DNA of 47,614 bases. Source: an uncultured Olsenella sp. Its GTDB lineage: Bacteria > Actinomycetota > Coriobacteriia > Coriobacteriales > Atopobiaceae. Where the stretch lies: assembly GCA_900314575.1 (NCBI GenBank), contig OMVS01000009.1:1-47614 (forward strand), read 5' to 3'. The position numbers and the translations under genes were made by a program. Below the pieces are notes generated by a model. It did not search any database. It saw nothing but the letters and a program-made list of their open reading frames with translations, and was not told the DNA's origin. Positions 33,927-41,759 of this stretch are shown here, piece by piece (position 1 is the stretch's first letter; the number at the start of each line of letters is the position of its first letter).

Positions 33927-34721
33927 ATGGCGGACAGGATGCCGGCGGTGTTCATGGGGCACGGCAGCCCCATGCTCGCCTTGGAGGACAGCGACAGGAC
34001 GAGGGCGCTTACGCGCCTGGGAGAGAGGATCGTCGAGCGCCACGGCAGGCCCAAGGCCGCGCTGATGGTCTCCGCGCACTGGTTCACCCCGGGCTGGCTC
34101 GTCCAGACCGAGGAGGAGCCCGAGCAGGTCTATGACATGTACGGCTTCCCCCAGGAGCTCTATGACTTCAAGTACCCCGTGAAGGGCAGCCCCGAGCTGG
34201 GCCGGCGCGTGCTCGAGCTGGCGGGGGAGGGCTTTGCGGTCGAGGAGGACGTGGAGCGCTCCTGGGGCATCGACCACGGCGCGTGGACCACGCTCTGCCA
34301 CCTCTTCCCCAAGGCGGACGTGCCCGTGGTGCAGCTCTCCGTGAGCAGGGCCGCGGGGCTCGCGGAATCCTACGAGGCCGGGCGCCGGCTCGCCGCGCTG
34401 CGCGACGAGGGGTACCTGCTGCTCGCGAGCGGCAACGTCGTGCACAACCTCTACCGCGTGAACTGGGACATTCCCGAGGAGGGCTACGACTGGGCGCGCG
34501 GGTTCGACGGCGCGGTCCGCGACCTCGTGCTCGCCCGCGATGACGAGCGCCTCCTCCACGCCGACGAGCTCCCCGACTACAAGAAGGCCGCCCCGACCCC
34601 CGAGCACTTCCTGCCGCTCGAGTACGTGCTCGGCGCGACCGAGGGCGAGGTGCCCGAGGTCCTGAACGACGTCTGCGACCTCGGCGCCGTCTCCATGACG
34701 AGCTACGCGTTCGGCGTGTGA
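33927..34721 (+). CDS. Class III extradiol dioxygenase (4,5-DOPA dioxygenase-like)
   Basis: 264 residues of the DODA/YgiD family. Seen: MPAVFMGHGSPMLALED at the N-terminus (metal His), LMVSAHWFTPGW (second His), RSWGIDHGAWTTLCHLFPKADVPVVQLS, and ASGNVVHNLYRVNW (third His). Family members cleave catechol rings with Fe(II) or Zn(II). In bacteria without catechol pathways the natural substrate is often unknown. It is divergent from the HxlR regulator, whose possible sites lie in the shared promoter, and upstream of a nitroreductase-like gene, which suggests an aromatic or electrophile response. Confidence 0.88.
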   Translation: MADRMPAVFMGHGSPMLALEDSDRTRALTRLGERIVERHGRPKAALMVSAHWFTPGWLVQTEEEPEQVYDMYGFPQELYDFKYPVKGSPELGRRVLELAGEGFAVEEDVERSWGIDHGAWTTLCHLFPKADVPVVQLSVSRAAGLAESYEAGRRLAALRDEGYLLLASGNVVHNLYRVNWDIPEEGYDWARGFDGAVRDLVLARDDERLLHADELPDYKKAAPTPEHFLPLEYVLGATEGEVPEVLNDVCDLGAVSMTSYAFGV

Positions 34722-34858
34722 GACCGCCTTGGCCCGGGTATAGCAAACCCATGACGCGGGCGGTCCGCGGGGCGCCCGCGACCCAGCGGCAAGGCGCCGG
34801 CGACAAGCCGGCGAGGAATACCGGGAACGACGGAAGTAACAAGGAGAAAGGAACCACC

Positions 34859-35431
34859 ATGGCAATCATCGAATCCCTGGAGCAGAGGCGCTCCGTCTAC
34901 GCTCTCAACAAGGAGCTCCCCGTCCCCGAGGAGCGCGTCGTCGCGGACGTCAAGCGCATCGTCGAGCTCGTGCCCGACGCCTTCAACATGCGCAGCCAGC
35001 GCGTCGTCGTCGCCCTCGGCGAGAAGCAGGACCAGCTCTGGGACGCCGTCTTCGACGCGTTCGGCGGCAAGGTCGCGCGCGAGAAGATCGACGGCTTCAA
35101 GGCGGCCGCCGGCACCGTGCTCTACTTCGTGGATGAGGACGTGGTGAGCGGGCTGCAGAAGCAGTTCGCCGCCTACGCTCAGAACTTCCCCGTCTGGGCC
35201 CAGCAGTCCAACGGCATGCTGCAGTTCTCCGTCTGGGCGGGCCTGAGGGACCTCGGCATCGGCGCCAACGTCCAGCACTACAACCCCGTGATCGACGGCG
35301 CGGTGCGCGAGCTCTTCTCCGTCCCCGAGAGCTGGACGCTCGTCGCCGAGATGCCCTTCGGCGGCATCGTGGCGCCGGCGGGCGACAAGGCCGGGGAGAA
35401 CGTCGACGACCGCGTGAGGGTCGCCCGCTAG
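34859..35431 (+). CDS. Nitroreductase-family flavoprotein
   Basis: 190 residues. The start MAIIESLEQRRSVYALNKELPVPEE is the typical nitroreductase FMN-binding beginning (RRSVY), followed by DAFNMRSQRVVVALG, where many members have SxNxQPW, and WAGLRDLGIGANVQHYNPVI. Such proteins use NAD(P)H and FMN to reduce nitro compounds or quinones. The ATG at 34859 follows AAGGAGAAAGGA. It lies 137 nt downstream of the dioxygenase and may be in the same HxlR regulon. The leader carries a small GC hairpin. Confidence 0.87.
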   Translation: MAIIESLEQRRSVYALNKELPVPEERVVADVKRIVELVPDAFNMRSQRVVVALGEKQDQLWDAVFDAFGGKVAREKIDGFKAAAGTVLYFVDEDVVSGLQKQFAAYAQNFPVWAQQSNGMLQFSVWAGLRDLGIGANVQHYNPVIDGAVRELFSVPESWTLVAEMPFGGIVAPAGDKAGENVDDRVRVAR

Positions 35432-35473
35432 GAAGCGCGACGGGCAGGCGCCCCAGGTGCGCCTGTCTTGCAT

Positions 35474-35525
35474 GACGTGGGCCGGGGCCGCCGGCGTGGG
35501 GAGACCCGCGCCGGCGGCCCCACGT
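35474..35525. terminator. Large hairpin between nitroreductase and MATE genes
   Basis: Imperfect stem of about 20 bp: ACGTGGG and GGCCGCCGGCG pair with CGCCGGCGGCC and CCACGT around a GAGA loop. It sits between convergent genes. Confidence 0.6.
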
Positions 35526-35554
35526 CCTTCTCGGCCAGCGCTGCCTGCCCGGGC

Positions 35555-36952
35555 CTAGCGCGTGGCCGCGGCGCCCTCGCCGAGGCCACGGCCCACCGCG
35601 AGGTAGAGCAGCACGAGCCCCGCCGCGTTGACGCCGAGGCTCACGGGGTAGACCGCGAGCAGGCAGGGGAAGGTGGGGTCGTGCGCGAACACGACTGCGA
35701 CGTAGGCGAGTCGCAGGATCACGATGCTGAAGACGGTGAGGGTGGCCGGCAGGAGCGACATGCCGTACCCGCGCAGGTAGCCCGAGAAGTTCTCGTTGAA
35801 GGCGCAGAAGACTTGGGCGCCGATCACGAACTGCAAGCGGACGTAGCCCTCCCGCACGACGGCGGGGTCGGGGTCGAAGAAGGCGATCAGCTGGTGTCCG
35901 AAGCCGAGCACCAGCGCGATGACGACGCCGCCCGCGGCCAGGCACTCGAGCAGGCAGACCCCGAGCGCCCTGCGACAGCGGTCGGGCCTTCTCGCCCCGT
36001 GGTTCTGCCCCACGAAGGTGGTGCAAGCCTGGCCGAAGGAGTTGTAGACGAAGTAGGTGAGCGACTCGATGCTCGCGCCGGCCGAGCTCGCCGCGATGAC
36101 GGTCTGCCCCAGGCTGTTGATGGCGCCTTGGATCACCACGTTCGCGATGGAGAAGAACGCGCTCTGGATGCCGGCGGGAAGCCCCACCCTGAGGATCTCC
36201 TTGAGCGCCCAGCGGTCCACGCGCAGGTCGGATACGGTGACGCGGATGGCCTTGCCGGCGCGCAGGAGCCGGGCGAAGAGGATGGCGGCGGCCACGGCGG
36301 TCGCGGCCACGGTCGTCAGCGCGACGCCGGCCGGACCCCAGCCGAGCACGCGGGCCACGAGGAGGTCGAGCGCGATGTTCGCGCCGCTCGAGACCACGAG
36401 GGTCCGAAGCGGCGTGAGCGTGTCGCCCACGCTGCGGAAGACGGCCGCCTCGAAGTCGTAGAGGAAGACGACGGGCAGGCCCGCCACGTAGACCCTGAGG
36501 TAGGCGAGGGCCATGCCGAAGATGTCGTCGGGTACGCCGAGCAGCGTGAGGGTCGGCGCCGAGAGGAGCTCCGCAAGGACGGCGAGGATGACGCCGCCGG
36601 CGAGGGCGAAGACGAGGGACGTGTGGACGGCGCGGTGCGCGCGGTCCGGCTCCTCGGCGCCGATGGCGGTGGCGATGGTCACGTTGGCCCCGAGGGAGAT
36701 GCCCTGGAAGAGCGAGACGAGCAGCGAGACGACCGAGGCGTTGCAGCCGACGGCGGCCATGGCCTCGGCGCTCACGAACCGGCCCGTGACGGCGACGTCC
36801 GCCACGTTGTAGAGCTGCTGCAGCATGGCCGTCACGGCGACGGGGACGGCGAAGAGCAGGACCTTGTCCGCGAGGGAGCCCCGCGTCATGTCGATCTGGC
36901 GCGAGGCCGAGGCCCCGTGCCGTCCCCCTCCCGCCGCCGCGCCCTCTGCCAT
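35555..36952 (-). CDS. MATE-family efflux transporter
   Basis: 465 residues with about twelve hydrophobic segments in two homologous halves. Family signatures are VLLFAVPVAVTAMLQQLYNVADVAVTGRFV and MAAVGCNASVVSLLVSLFQGISLGANV at the N-terminus. A cytosolic N-terminal tail (about 30 residues, Gly/Ala-rich) is longer than usual. MATE proteins export cationic drugs or metabolites with H+ or Na+. GGAGG lies nine bases before the ATG at 36952. It is divergent from the amino-acid ABC operon across 463 nt. Confidence 0.9.
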   Translation of the reverse strand: MAEGAAAGGGRHGASASRQIDMTRGSLADKVLLFAVPVAVTAMLQQLYNVADVAVTGRFVSAEAMAAVGCNASVVSLLVSLFQGISLGANVTIATAIGAEEPDRAHRAVHTSLVFALAGGVILAVLAELLSAPTLTLLGVPDDIFGMALAYLRVYVAGLPVVFLYDFEAAVFRSVGDTLTPLRTLVVSSGANIALDLLVARVLGWGPAGVALTTVAATAVAAAILFARLLRAGKAIRVTVSDLRVDRWALKEILRVGLPAGIQSAFFSIANVVIQGAINSLGQTVIAASSAGASIESLTYFVYNSFGQACTTFVGQNHGARRPDRCRRALGVCLLECLAAGGVVIALVLGFGHQLIAFFDPDPAVVREGYVRLQFVIGAQVFCAFNENFSGYLRGYGMSLLPATLTVFSIVILRLAYVAVVFAHDPTFPCLLAVYPVSLGVNAAGLVLLYLAVGRGLGEGAAATR

Positions 36953-37141
36953 GCCGTTAAGCCTCCAACGCGGGCGCGTCGCCTAACGGTCGCGTGCGCC
37001 CCCTCTGCCCGTCGTCCTTGTCCGCCTTTCAGACCTCCCATGGTAGCGCGTCCCTCAGGGGCACGCCGGCGCGGGGGAGCGTCCCGCCTGGCGCCCGCCG
37101 GGCGGGACGCGAGGCGCGCCCTTGTGAAGGAGCTGTGGACG

Positions 37142-37159
37142 TATGCATGGACATGCATA
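37142..37159. promoter_or_regulatory. 18-bp palindrome TATGCATG-GA-CATGCATA
   Basis: A perfect 8-bp inverted repeat with a 2-bp centre in the 36953-37415 intergenic region, between the divergent MATE and amino-acid ABC genes. It looks like an operator for a dimeric regulator that is not encoded here. Confidence 0.5.
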
Positions 37160-37243
37160 TACGGGTGACGGCACCTGTGGCCGCCCTCTGCCTTCTCGTA
37201 CGCCGGACCTTTCCTTTGTGCAGATGAAGGCCGGGAGAAGTCA

Positions 37244-37260
37244 CATTTCGTAATGAAATG
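37244..37260. promoter_or_regulatory. Inverted repeat CATTTC-N5-GAAATG
   Basis: A 6-bp inverted repeat in an AT-richer stretch (37235-37290) about 160 nt before the amino-acid binding protein. It is a possible operator or promoter-proximal site of the amino-acid ABC operon. No firm -10/-35 pair was found. Confidence 0.35.
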
Positions 37261-37415
37261 TAAACGGTTAATCACAGGTACGAAACGTTGGGCGGCAATC
37301 ATGGAATGTGCCATCCATCGGGCGGGGTGGGCGCTTGCCTCGGGCCGCCTCCCGGCGCGCGGCACCAGCCCTCCGACCATGGAAACCTCGCATGAGACCG
37401 CAAGGGGGAAACAAC

Positions 37416-38219
37416 ATGAGCAACTCCATGACCCGGCGCAACTTCCTCGGACTCGTCGGCGGTGCCACGGCGGTGGCCAGCCTCGGCCTCGTCGGCTGCG
37501 GTGGCACCAGCGCCTCGGGCGGCTCCGGCAACGGCGGCTTCTCGAAGGCCTCCTACGTCGTCGCCACCGACACCACGTTCGCCCCGTTCGAGTTCACGGA
37601 CGACGCCGGCCAGTTCGTCGGAATCGACGTCGACATCCTCGCCGCCTGCGCGGAGAAAGAGGGCTTCAAGTACGACCTGCAGTCCCTCGGCTTCGACGCC
37701 GCGGTCGCCGCGCTCGAGAGCGGCCAGGCTGACGCCGTCATCGCGGGCATGTCGATCACCGACGAGCGCAAGAAGAAGTACGACTTCTCGGACGCCTACT
37801 ACGACTCCTACGTCTGCATGGCGGTCAAGGACGGCAGCTCCGTCGCCGGCTACGACGACCTCGGCGGCAAGACCGTGGCGGCCAAGACCGGCACGCAGGG
37901 CGCCTCCTGCGCGGAGGACCTCTCCTCCAAGTACGGCTTCACGCTGACCTACTTCGATGACTCCTCGATCATGTACCAGGACGTCCTCACCGGCAACTCC
38001 GTCGCCTGCTTCGAGGACTACCCCGTCATGTCCTACGGCATCCAGCAGGGCAACGGGCTCAAGATCGTGACCGAGGAGAAGGAGAACTACTCCACGCCGT
38101 ACGGCTTCGCGGTCATGAAGGGCCAGAACCAGGACCTCCTCGAGGCGTTCGACAAGGGCCTCAAGGAGCTCAAGAGCTCCGGGGACTACGAGAAGATCGT
38201 GAACAAGTACCTCGCCTAG
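37416..38219 (+). CDS. Polar amino-acid ABC binding lipoprotein
   Basis: 267 residues. TRRNFLGLVGG followed by LGLVGC gives a Tat-like signal plus lipobox. The mature protein is family 3: VATDTTFAPFEFTDDAGQFVGIDVDI, GFDAAVAALESGQADAVIAGMSITDERKK, YDDLGGKTVAAKTGTQGA, GFAVMKGQNQDLLEAFDKGL. Glutamine- or arginine-type amino acids are likely cargo. CAAGGGGG precedes the ATG at 37416. It is the first gene of a complete importer with permease and ATPase. Confidence 0.93.
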   Translation: MSNSMTRRNFLGLVGGATAVASLGLVGCGGTSASGGSGNGGFSKASYVVATDTTFAPFEFTDDAGQFVGIDVDILAACAEKEGFKYDLQSLGFDAAVAALESGQADAVIAGMSITDERKKKYDFSDAYYDSYVCMAVKDGSSVAGYDDLGGKTVAAKTGTQGASCAEDLSSKYGFTLTYFDDSSIMYQDVLTGNSVACFEDYPVMSYGIQQGNGLKIVTEEKENYSTPYGFAVMKGQNQDLLEAFDKGLKELKSSGDYEKIVNKYLA

Positions 38220-38266
38220 GGGCGAGGCGCGGGCCGCTCGCGGCCTGACTCTGGAGGGAGGGACGT

Positions 38267-38944
38267 TTGAACCCCGAAAGCCTGATTCAGACCCTGCAGG
38301 GGGTGGGGCCGATGCTCGCCAGCGGCCTCGGCACCACCCTGTACGTGACCGTCCTGTCGCTCGTGATAGCGATGGTCCTGGGCATCCTCGTCTGCCTCAT
38401 GCACCTCTCGCACCTGAAGGTCCTGAGGGGCATCGCCAAGTTCTACATCTGGATCATCCGCGGCACGCCGATGCTCGTCCAGGCGTTCTACGTCTACTTC
38501 GCCCTCCCGCAGCTCTTCCAGCTCCTCGGCGCGACCGAGTTCCGCGTGAGCGTTCTCACCGCCTCGATCCTCACCCTGACGCTCAACGCGGGCGCCTACA
38601 TCTCCGAGATATTCCGCGGGTCCATCGAGGCCGTGCCCAAGGGCCAGATGGAGGCCTCCCGCAGCCTCGGCGTGAGCTACGCCACCTCGATGCGCAAGAT
38701 CATCCTGCCCCAGGCGGTGCGCATCTGCCTGCCCTCCCTCGTGAACCAGTGCATCATCACGCTCAAGGACTCGACGATCCTCTACGCCATCGGCCTCGGC
38801 GAGATCATGTACCAGGCGAGAATCTACGTCGGCAGGACCATGGAGTCGTTCGCGACCTACACCTGGGTCGCCGTCGTCTTCCTCCTGATCACCAGCGTCC
38901 TCATGCTCGTCTCGAGGACCGTCGAGAAAAGGATGCGTGCCTAG
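38267..38944 (+). CDS. Polar amino-acid ABC permease (HisM/GlnP type)
   Basis: 225 residues, about five membrane helices. The family EAA loop is visible as AVPKGQMEASRSLGVSYATSM, and IRGTPMLVQAFYVYFALPQ is the conserved N-terminal half. It starts with TTG at 38267 because GGAGGGAGG stands five bases before it and no ATG or GTG fits. The stop is directly followed by the ATG of the ATPase. Confidence 0.91.
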   Translation: MNPESLIQTLQGVGPMLASGLGTTLYVTVLSLVIAMVLGILVCLMHLSHLKVLRGIAKFYIWIIRGTPMLVQAFYVYFALPQLFQLLGATEFRVSVLTASILTLTLNAGAYISEIFRGSIEAVPKGQMEASRSLGVSYATSMRKIILPQAVRICLPSLVNQCIITLKDSTILYAIGLGEIMYQARIYVGRTMESFATYTWVAVVFLLITSVLMLVSRTVEKRMRA

Positions 38945-39742
38945 ATGGACGACAAGACCACGAAGGGCGCCACCACGCCGGCGGGCGCACCTGCGACGGG
39001 CGACAAGGCGGGCCAGCCCAAGATCCGCATCACGGGCCTGTGCAAGAGCTTCGGCGACAACGAGGTGCTGAGCGGCATCGACCTGGACGTCGAGCCGGGC
39101 GAGGTCGTCTGCGTGATCGGCCCGTCCGGCTCCGGCAAGTCGACCATGCTGCGCTGCATCAACCGCCTCGAGGAGCCCACCTCCGGTGACATCGTCATCG
39201 ACGGCGAGAGCATCTGCGCCCCAGGCGCGGACGTCGACCGCATCCGTCGCCACCTCGGCATGGTGTTCCAGCAGTTCAACCTCTTCCCTCACTACAGCGT
39301 GCGCGAGAACCTCACCTACGCCCCCGTGCAGCTCAAGCTCATGGGCCAGGCGGAGGCGGACAAGGTCGCCATGGACCTGCTCGCCCGCGTGGGCATGGCC
39401 GACAAGGCTGACGCCATGCCGCGCTCCCTATCCGGCGGCCAGCAGCAGCGCGTGGCCATCGCGCGCGCCCTCGCCATGCAGCCCGACATCATGCTGTTCG
39501 ACGAGCCGACGAGCGCCCTGGACCCCGAGATGGTCCATGAGGTCCTCGACGTCATGCGCGAGCTCGCCGACGACGGCATGACCATGGTGATCGTGACCCA
39601 CGAGATGGGCTTCGCGCACGACGTGGCCGACCGCGTCATCTTCATCGACGGCGGCGTGATCGTCGAGCAGGGCGACCCCGAGCAGGTCATGAACCACCCC
39701 CGAAACGAGCGCACCAAGAGCTTCCTGAGCAAGGTGCTCTAG
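38945..39742 (+). CDS. Polar amino-acid ABC ATPase (GlnQ/HisP type)
   Basis: 265 residues. Walker [11 protein letters not shown]-loop [16 protein letters not shown], signature [17 protein letters not shown], Walker [20 protein letters not shown], His-switch [18 protein letters not shown] disordered Thr/Ala/Gly tail of about 25 residues precedes the core and is unusual for this family. It completes a one-operon importer. Confidence 0.94.
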   Translation: MDDKTTKGATTPAGAPATGDKAGQPKIRITGLCKSFGDNEVLSGIDLDVEPGEVVCVIGPSGSGKSTMLRCINRLEEPTSGDIVIDGESICAPGADVDRIRRHLGMVFQQFNLFPHYSVRENLTYAPVQLKLMGQAEADKVAMDLLARVGMADKADAMPRSLSGGQQQRVAIARALAMQPDIMLFDEPTSALDPEMVHEVLDVMRELADDGMTMVIVTHEMGFAHDVADRVIFIDGGVIVEQGDPEQVMNHPRNERTKSFLSKVL

Positions 39743-39747
39743 CCTAA

Positions 39748-39793
39748 GACGCCGTCAGGACCCGTCCTAGCTGCGGCTTGTCCTGGCGGCGTC
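39748..39793 (+). terminator. Long hairpin after the amino-acid ABC operon
   Basis: GACGCCGTCAGGAC (39748-39761) pairs with GTCCTGGCGGCGTC (39780-39793), one G/T position apart from perfect. No T-run follows. Confidence 0.6.
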
Positions 39794-39829
39794 AGAAGCC
39801 CTCATCGCGCCGATAGAATTCTTCTTGCA

Positions 39830-39873
39830 TCTGACATATCTTGTGGTAAAAAGTGAACGTCGGATATCTCAGA
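39830..39873. promoter_or_regulatory. Inverted repeat upstream of the HTH-glycosidase gene
   Basis: TCTGACATATC (39830-39840) and GATATCTCAGA (39863-39873) are inverted copies with one mismatch. The centres are 33 bp apart, about three helical turns. It ends 15 nt before the ATG and spans the likely promoter (TTGCAT at 39826 and A/T-rich TAAAAA near 39848). It is a good candidate operator for the gene's own HTH domain. Confidence 0.5.
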
Positions 39874-39888
39874 CGTAAGGAGAAGCAC

Positions 39889-41574
39889 ATGGCGAAGGAG
39901 AACACCATCGGCTCCATGCAGCGGATCGGCGGGAGCCTCAAGGCCTGGCGCGCCATCTCGGGCATGACGGCGGATGAGCTTGCGGGTGACGTGGGTGTCT
40001 CGCGCGACACCATCTCCCGCGTCGAGCGCGGGGACGCCTCGGTGAGCGTGGGCACGGTGCTCGACGTCTGCGACGGGTTCGGCCTGCTGCACCGTCTCGA
40101 GGAGGCGGTCGACCCCAGCAGGAGCGAGGTGGGCAAGATCGGCCTCTCCCGCGGGGTCCCCAAGCGGGTGCGCAAGCCGCGCGCTCCGCAGGAGCAGCCC
40201 TGGCTCACGGCCGACAACTGGTACGACGGCTGCTTCATGTACCAGATCTACCCGCTCGGCCTCACCGGCGCGCCCTGGAGGAACGACGGGTCCGACGAGG
40301 GCGCCACCAACCACGACGAGCACCGCCTGCTCAAGCTCGTAGACGACGGCTGGGTGGAGCACGTGCGCCGGCTCGGCGCCAACTGCGTGATGCTGAACCC
40401 CGTCTTCGAGAGCGACGCGCACGGCTACGACACGCGCGACTACACCAAGGTAGACGCGCGCCTGGGCACCAACGAAGACCTGCGGGCCGTGGTCGGCGCC
40501 TTCCACGAGGCGGGCGTCCGCGTGATCCTCGACGCGGTCTTCAACCATGTGGGCAGGGGCTTCTGGGCCTTCCAGGACGTCCTCGAGAAGCGCCAGCAGA
40601 GCCGCTACGCCGGCTGGTTCAACATAGACTGGGGTGCCGACGACGAGTACGGCGACGGCTTCGGCTACGAGACCTGGGCGGGCGTGCCCTACCTCGTGAA
40701 GCTCAACCACCAAAACCTCGAGCTCAACGCCTATCTCGCCGACGTGGTGCGCGGCTGGGAGGCGGACTTCGACGTCGACGGCCTGCGTCTCGACGTGGCC
40801 TACTGCCTCGACCTCGGCTTCCTCGGCTACCTGCGCAGCGTCGCCAACGAGCTGACGGACAAGCGCAAGGAGAAGTTCGTCCTCGTCGGGGAGACCATGT
40901 TCGGCGACTACAACCGCTGGATGAACGACAACGCCTGCGACTCCGTCTACAACTACGAGGCCTACAAGGGCCTGTGGAGCTCGATGAACTCCGCCAACAT
41001 GCACGAGATCGCCTACGCCCTGGAGCGCCAGAGCGGAGACAAGCCCTGGGACCTCTACACGGGCAGGCACCTGCTCGACTTCGTGGACAACCACGACGTG
41101 CCGAGGATCGCGACGCAGCTCTCCGACAAGCGCCAGCTGCGCCCGCTCTACGGCCTGCTCTTCGGCATGTGCGGCGTCCCGTGCGTCTACTACGGCAGCG
41201 AGTGGGGCATCGAGGGGGAGCAGCGCTTCGGCGACCACGAGCTCAGGCCCGCCCTCGACGCCCCCGAGTGGAACGACCTCACTGAGTGGATCTCAGCCCT
41301 GGCCGACGCGCGCCTGGCGAGCGAGGGTGCCGAGGCCCTCTGCGAGGGAGACTACCACGAGCTGCTCTGCCAGCCCCAGCAGCTGGTGTTCCAGCGCGCG
41401 GCGGGGGGCCGTCGCGTCATCGTTGCGGTGAACGCCGCCCCCGAGCCCGTCACCCTGCACTTCGACGCCGGCTGCGGCAGGGCCGTCGACCTCATTGACG
41501 GCTCGGACCACGACTTCGGCGCGGGCTCGGAGCTGGGCGCGTTCTCGTGCGCCTACTGGCTCTGCGAGCGCTAG
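39889..41574 (+). CDS. XRE-type helix-turn-helix fused to a GH13 alpha-amylase-family enzyme
   Basis: 561 residues. Residues about 8-65 are an XRE/HipB-like HTH (LKAWRAISGMTADELAGDVG, VSRDTISRVERGD, VGTVLDVCDGFGLL), followed by a basic linker (VPKRVRKPR). From about 105 a GH13 catalytic domain follows: GCFMYQIYPLGLTGAP, ANCVMLNPVFESDAHGYD, VILDAVFNHVGRGFWAFQDV, DGLRLDVAYCLD (nucleophile Asp302), LVGETMFGDYN (Glu335), FVDNHDVPRI (Asp403), and a short C-terminal beta domain. All three catalytic acids are kept, so it should hydrolyse alpha-glucosidic bonds of maltodextrin or cyclodextrin inside the cell. There is no signal peptide. The ATG at 39889 follows TAAGGAG; the in-frame GTG at 39853 lies inside the inverted repeat region. 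Confidence 0.85.
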   Translation: MAKENTIGSMQRIGGSLKAWRAISGMTADELAGDVGVSRDTISRVERGDASVSVGTVLDVCDGFGLLHRLEEAVDPSRSEVGKIGLSRGVPKRVRKPRAPQEQPWLTADNWYDGCFMYQIYPLGLTGAPWRNDGSDEGATNHDEHRLLKLVDDGWVEHVRRLGANCVMLNPVFESDAHGYDTRDYTKVDARLGTNEDLRAVVGAFHEAGVRVILDAVFNHVGRGFWAFQDVLEKRQQSRYAGWFNIDWGADDEYGDGFGYETWAGVPYLVKLNHQNLELNAYLADVVRGWEADFDVDGLRLDVAYCLDLGFLGYLRSVANELTDKRKEKFVLVGETMFGDYNRWMNDNACDSVYNYEAYKGLWSSMNSANMHEIAYALERQSGDKPWDLYTGRHLLDFVDNHDVPRIATQLSDKRQLRPLYGLLFGMCGVPCVYYGSEWGIEGEQRFGDHELRPALDAPEWNDLTEWISALADARLASEGAEALCEGDYHELLCQPQQLVFQRAAGGRRVIVAVNAAPEPVTLHFDAGCGRAVDLIDGSDHDFGAGSELGAFSCAYWLCER

Positions 41575-41639
41575 CGGGGCCCTCGCCGGCCTCGCGGCGA
41601 GAAGGACCGGTCGAGAAGGACCGGCCCTCGAGGGGGGGG

Positions 41640-41670
41640 AGGGGCGCCCGGGCAGAGCCCGGGCGCCCCT
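41640..41670. terminator. Perfect 14-bp hairpin between the glycosidase and pyk
   Basis: AGGGGCGCCCGGGC, loop AGA, then its exact complement ending at 41670, followed by CCTGTTT. It lies between convergent genes and probably stops transcription on both strands. Confidence 0.7.
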
Positions 41671-41759
41671 CCTGTTTCGTGCGCGCGACGCGCGCGTCCT
41701 TATCGGTCCCGCCTGCCCGGCTGGAGGCTCGTCTCCTGCCGGACAGGTGGCCTCGGCCC

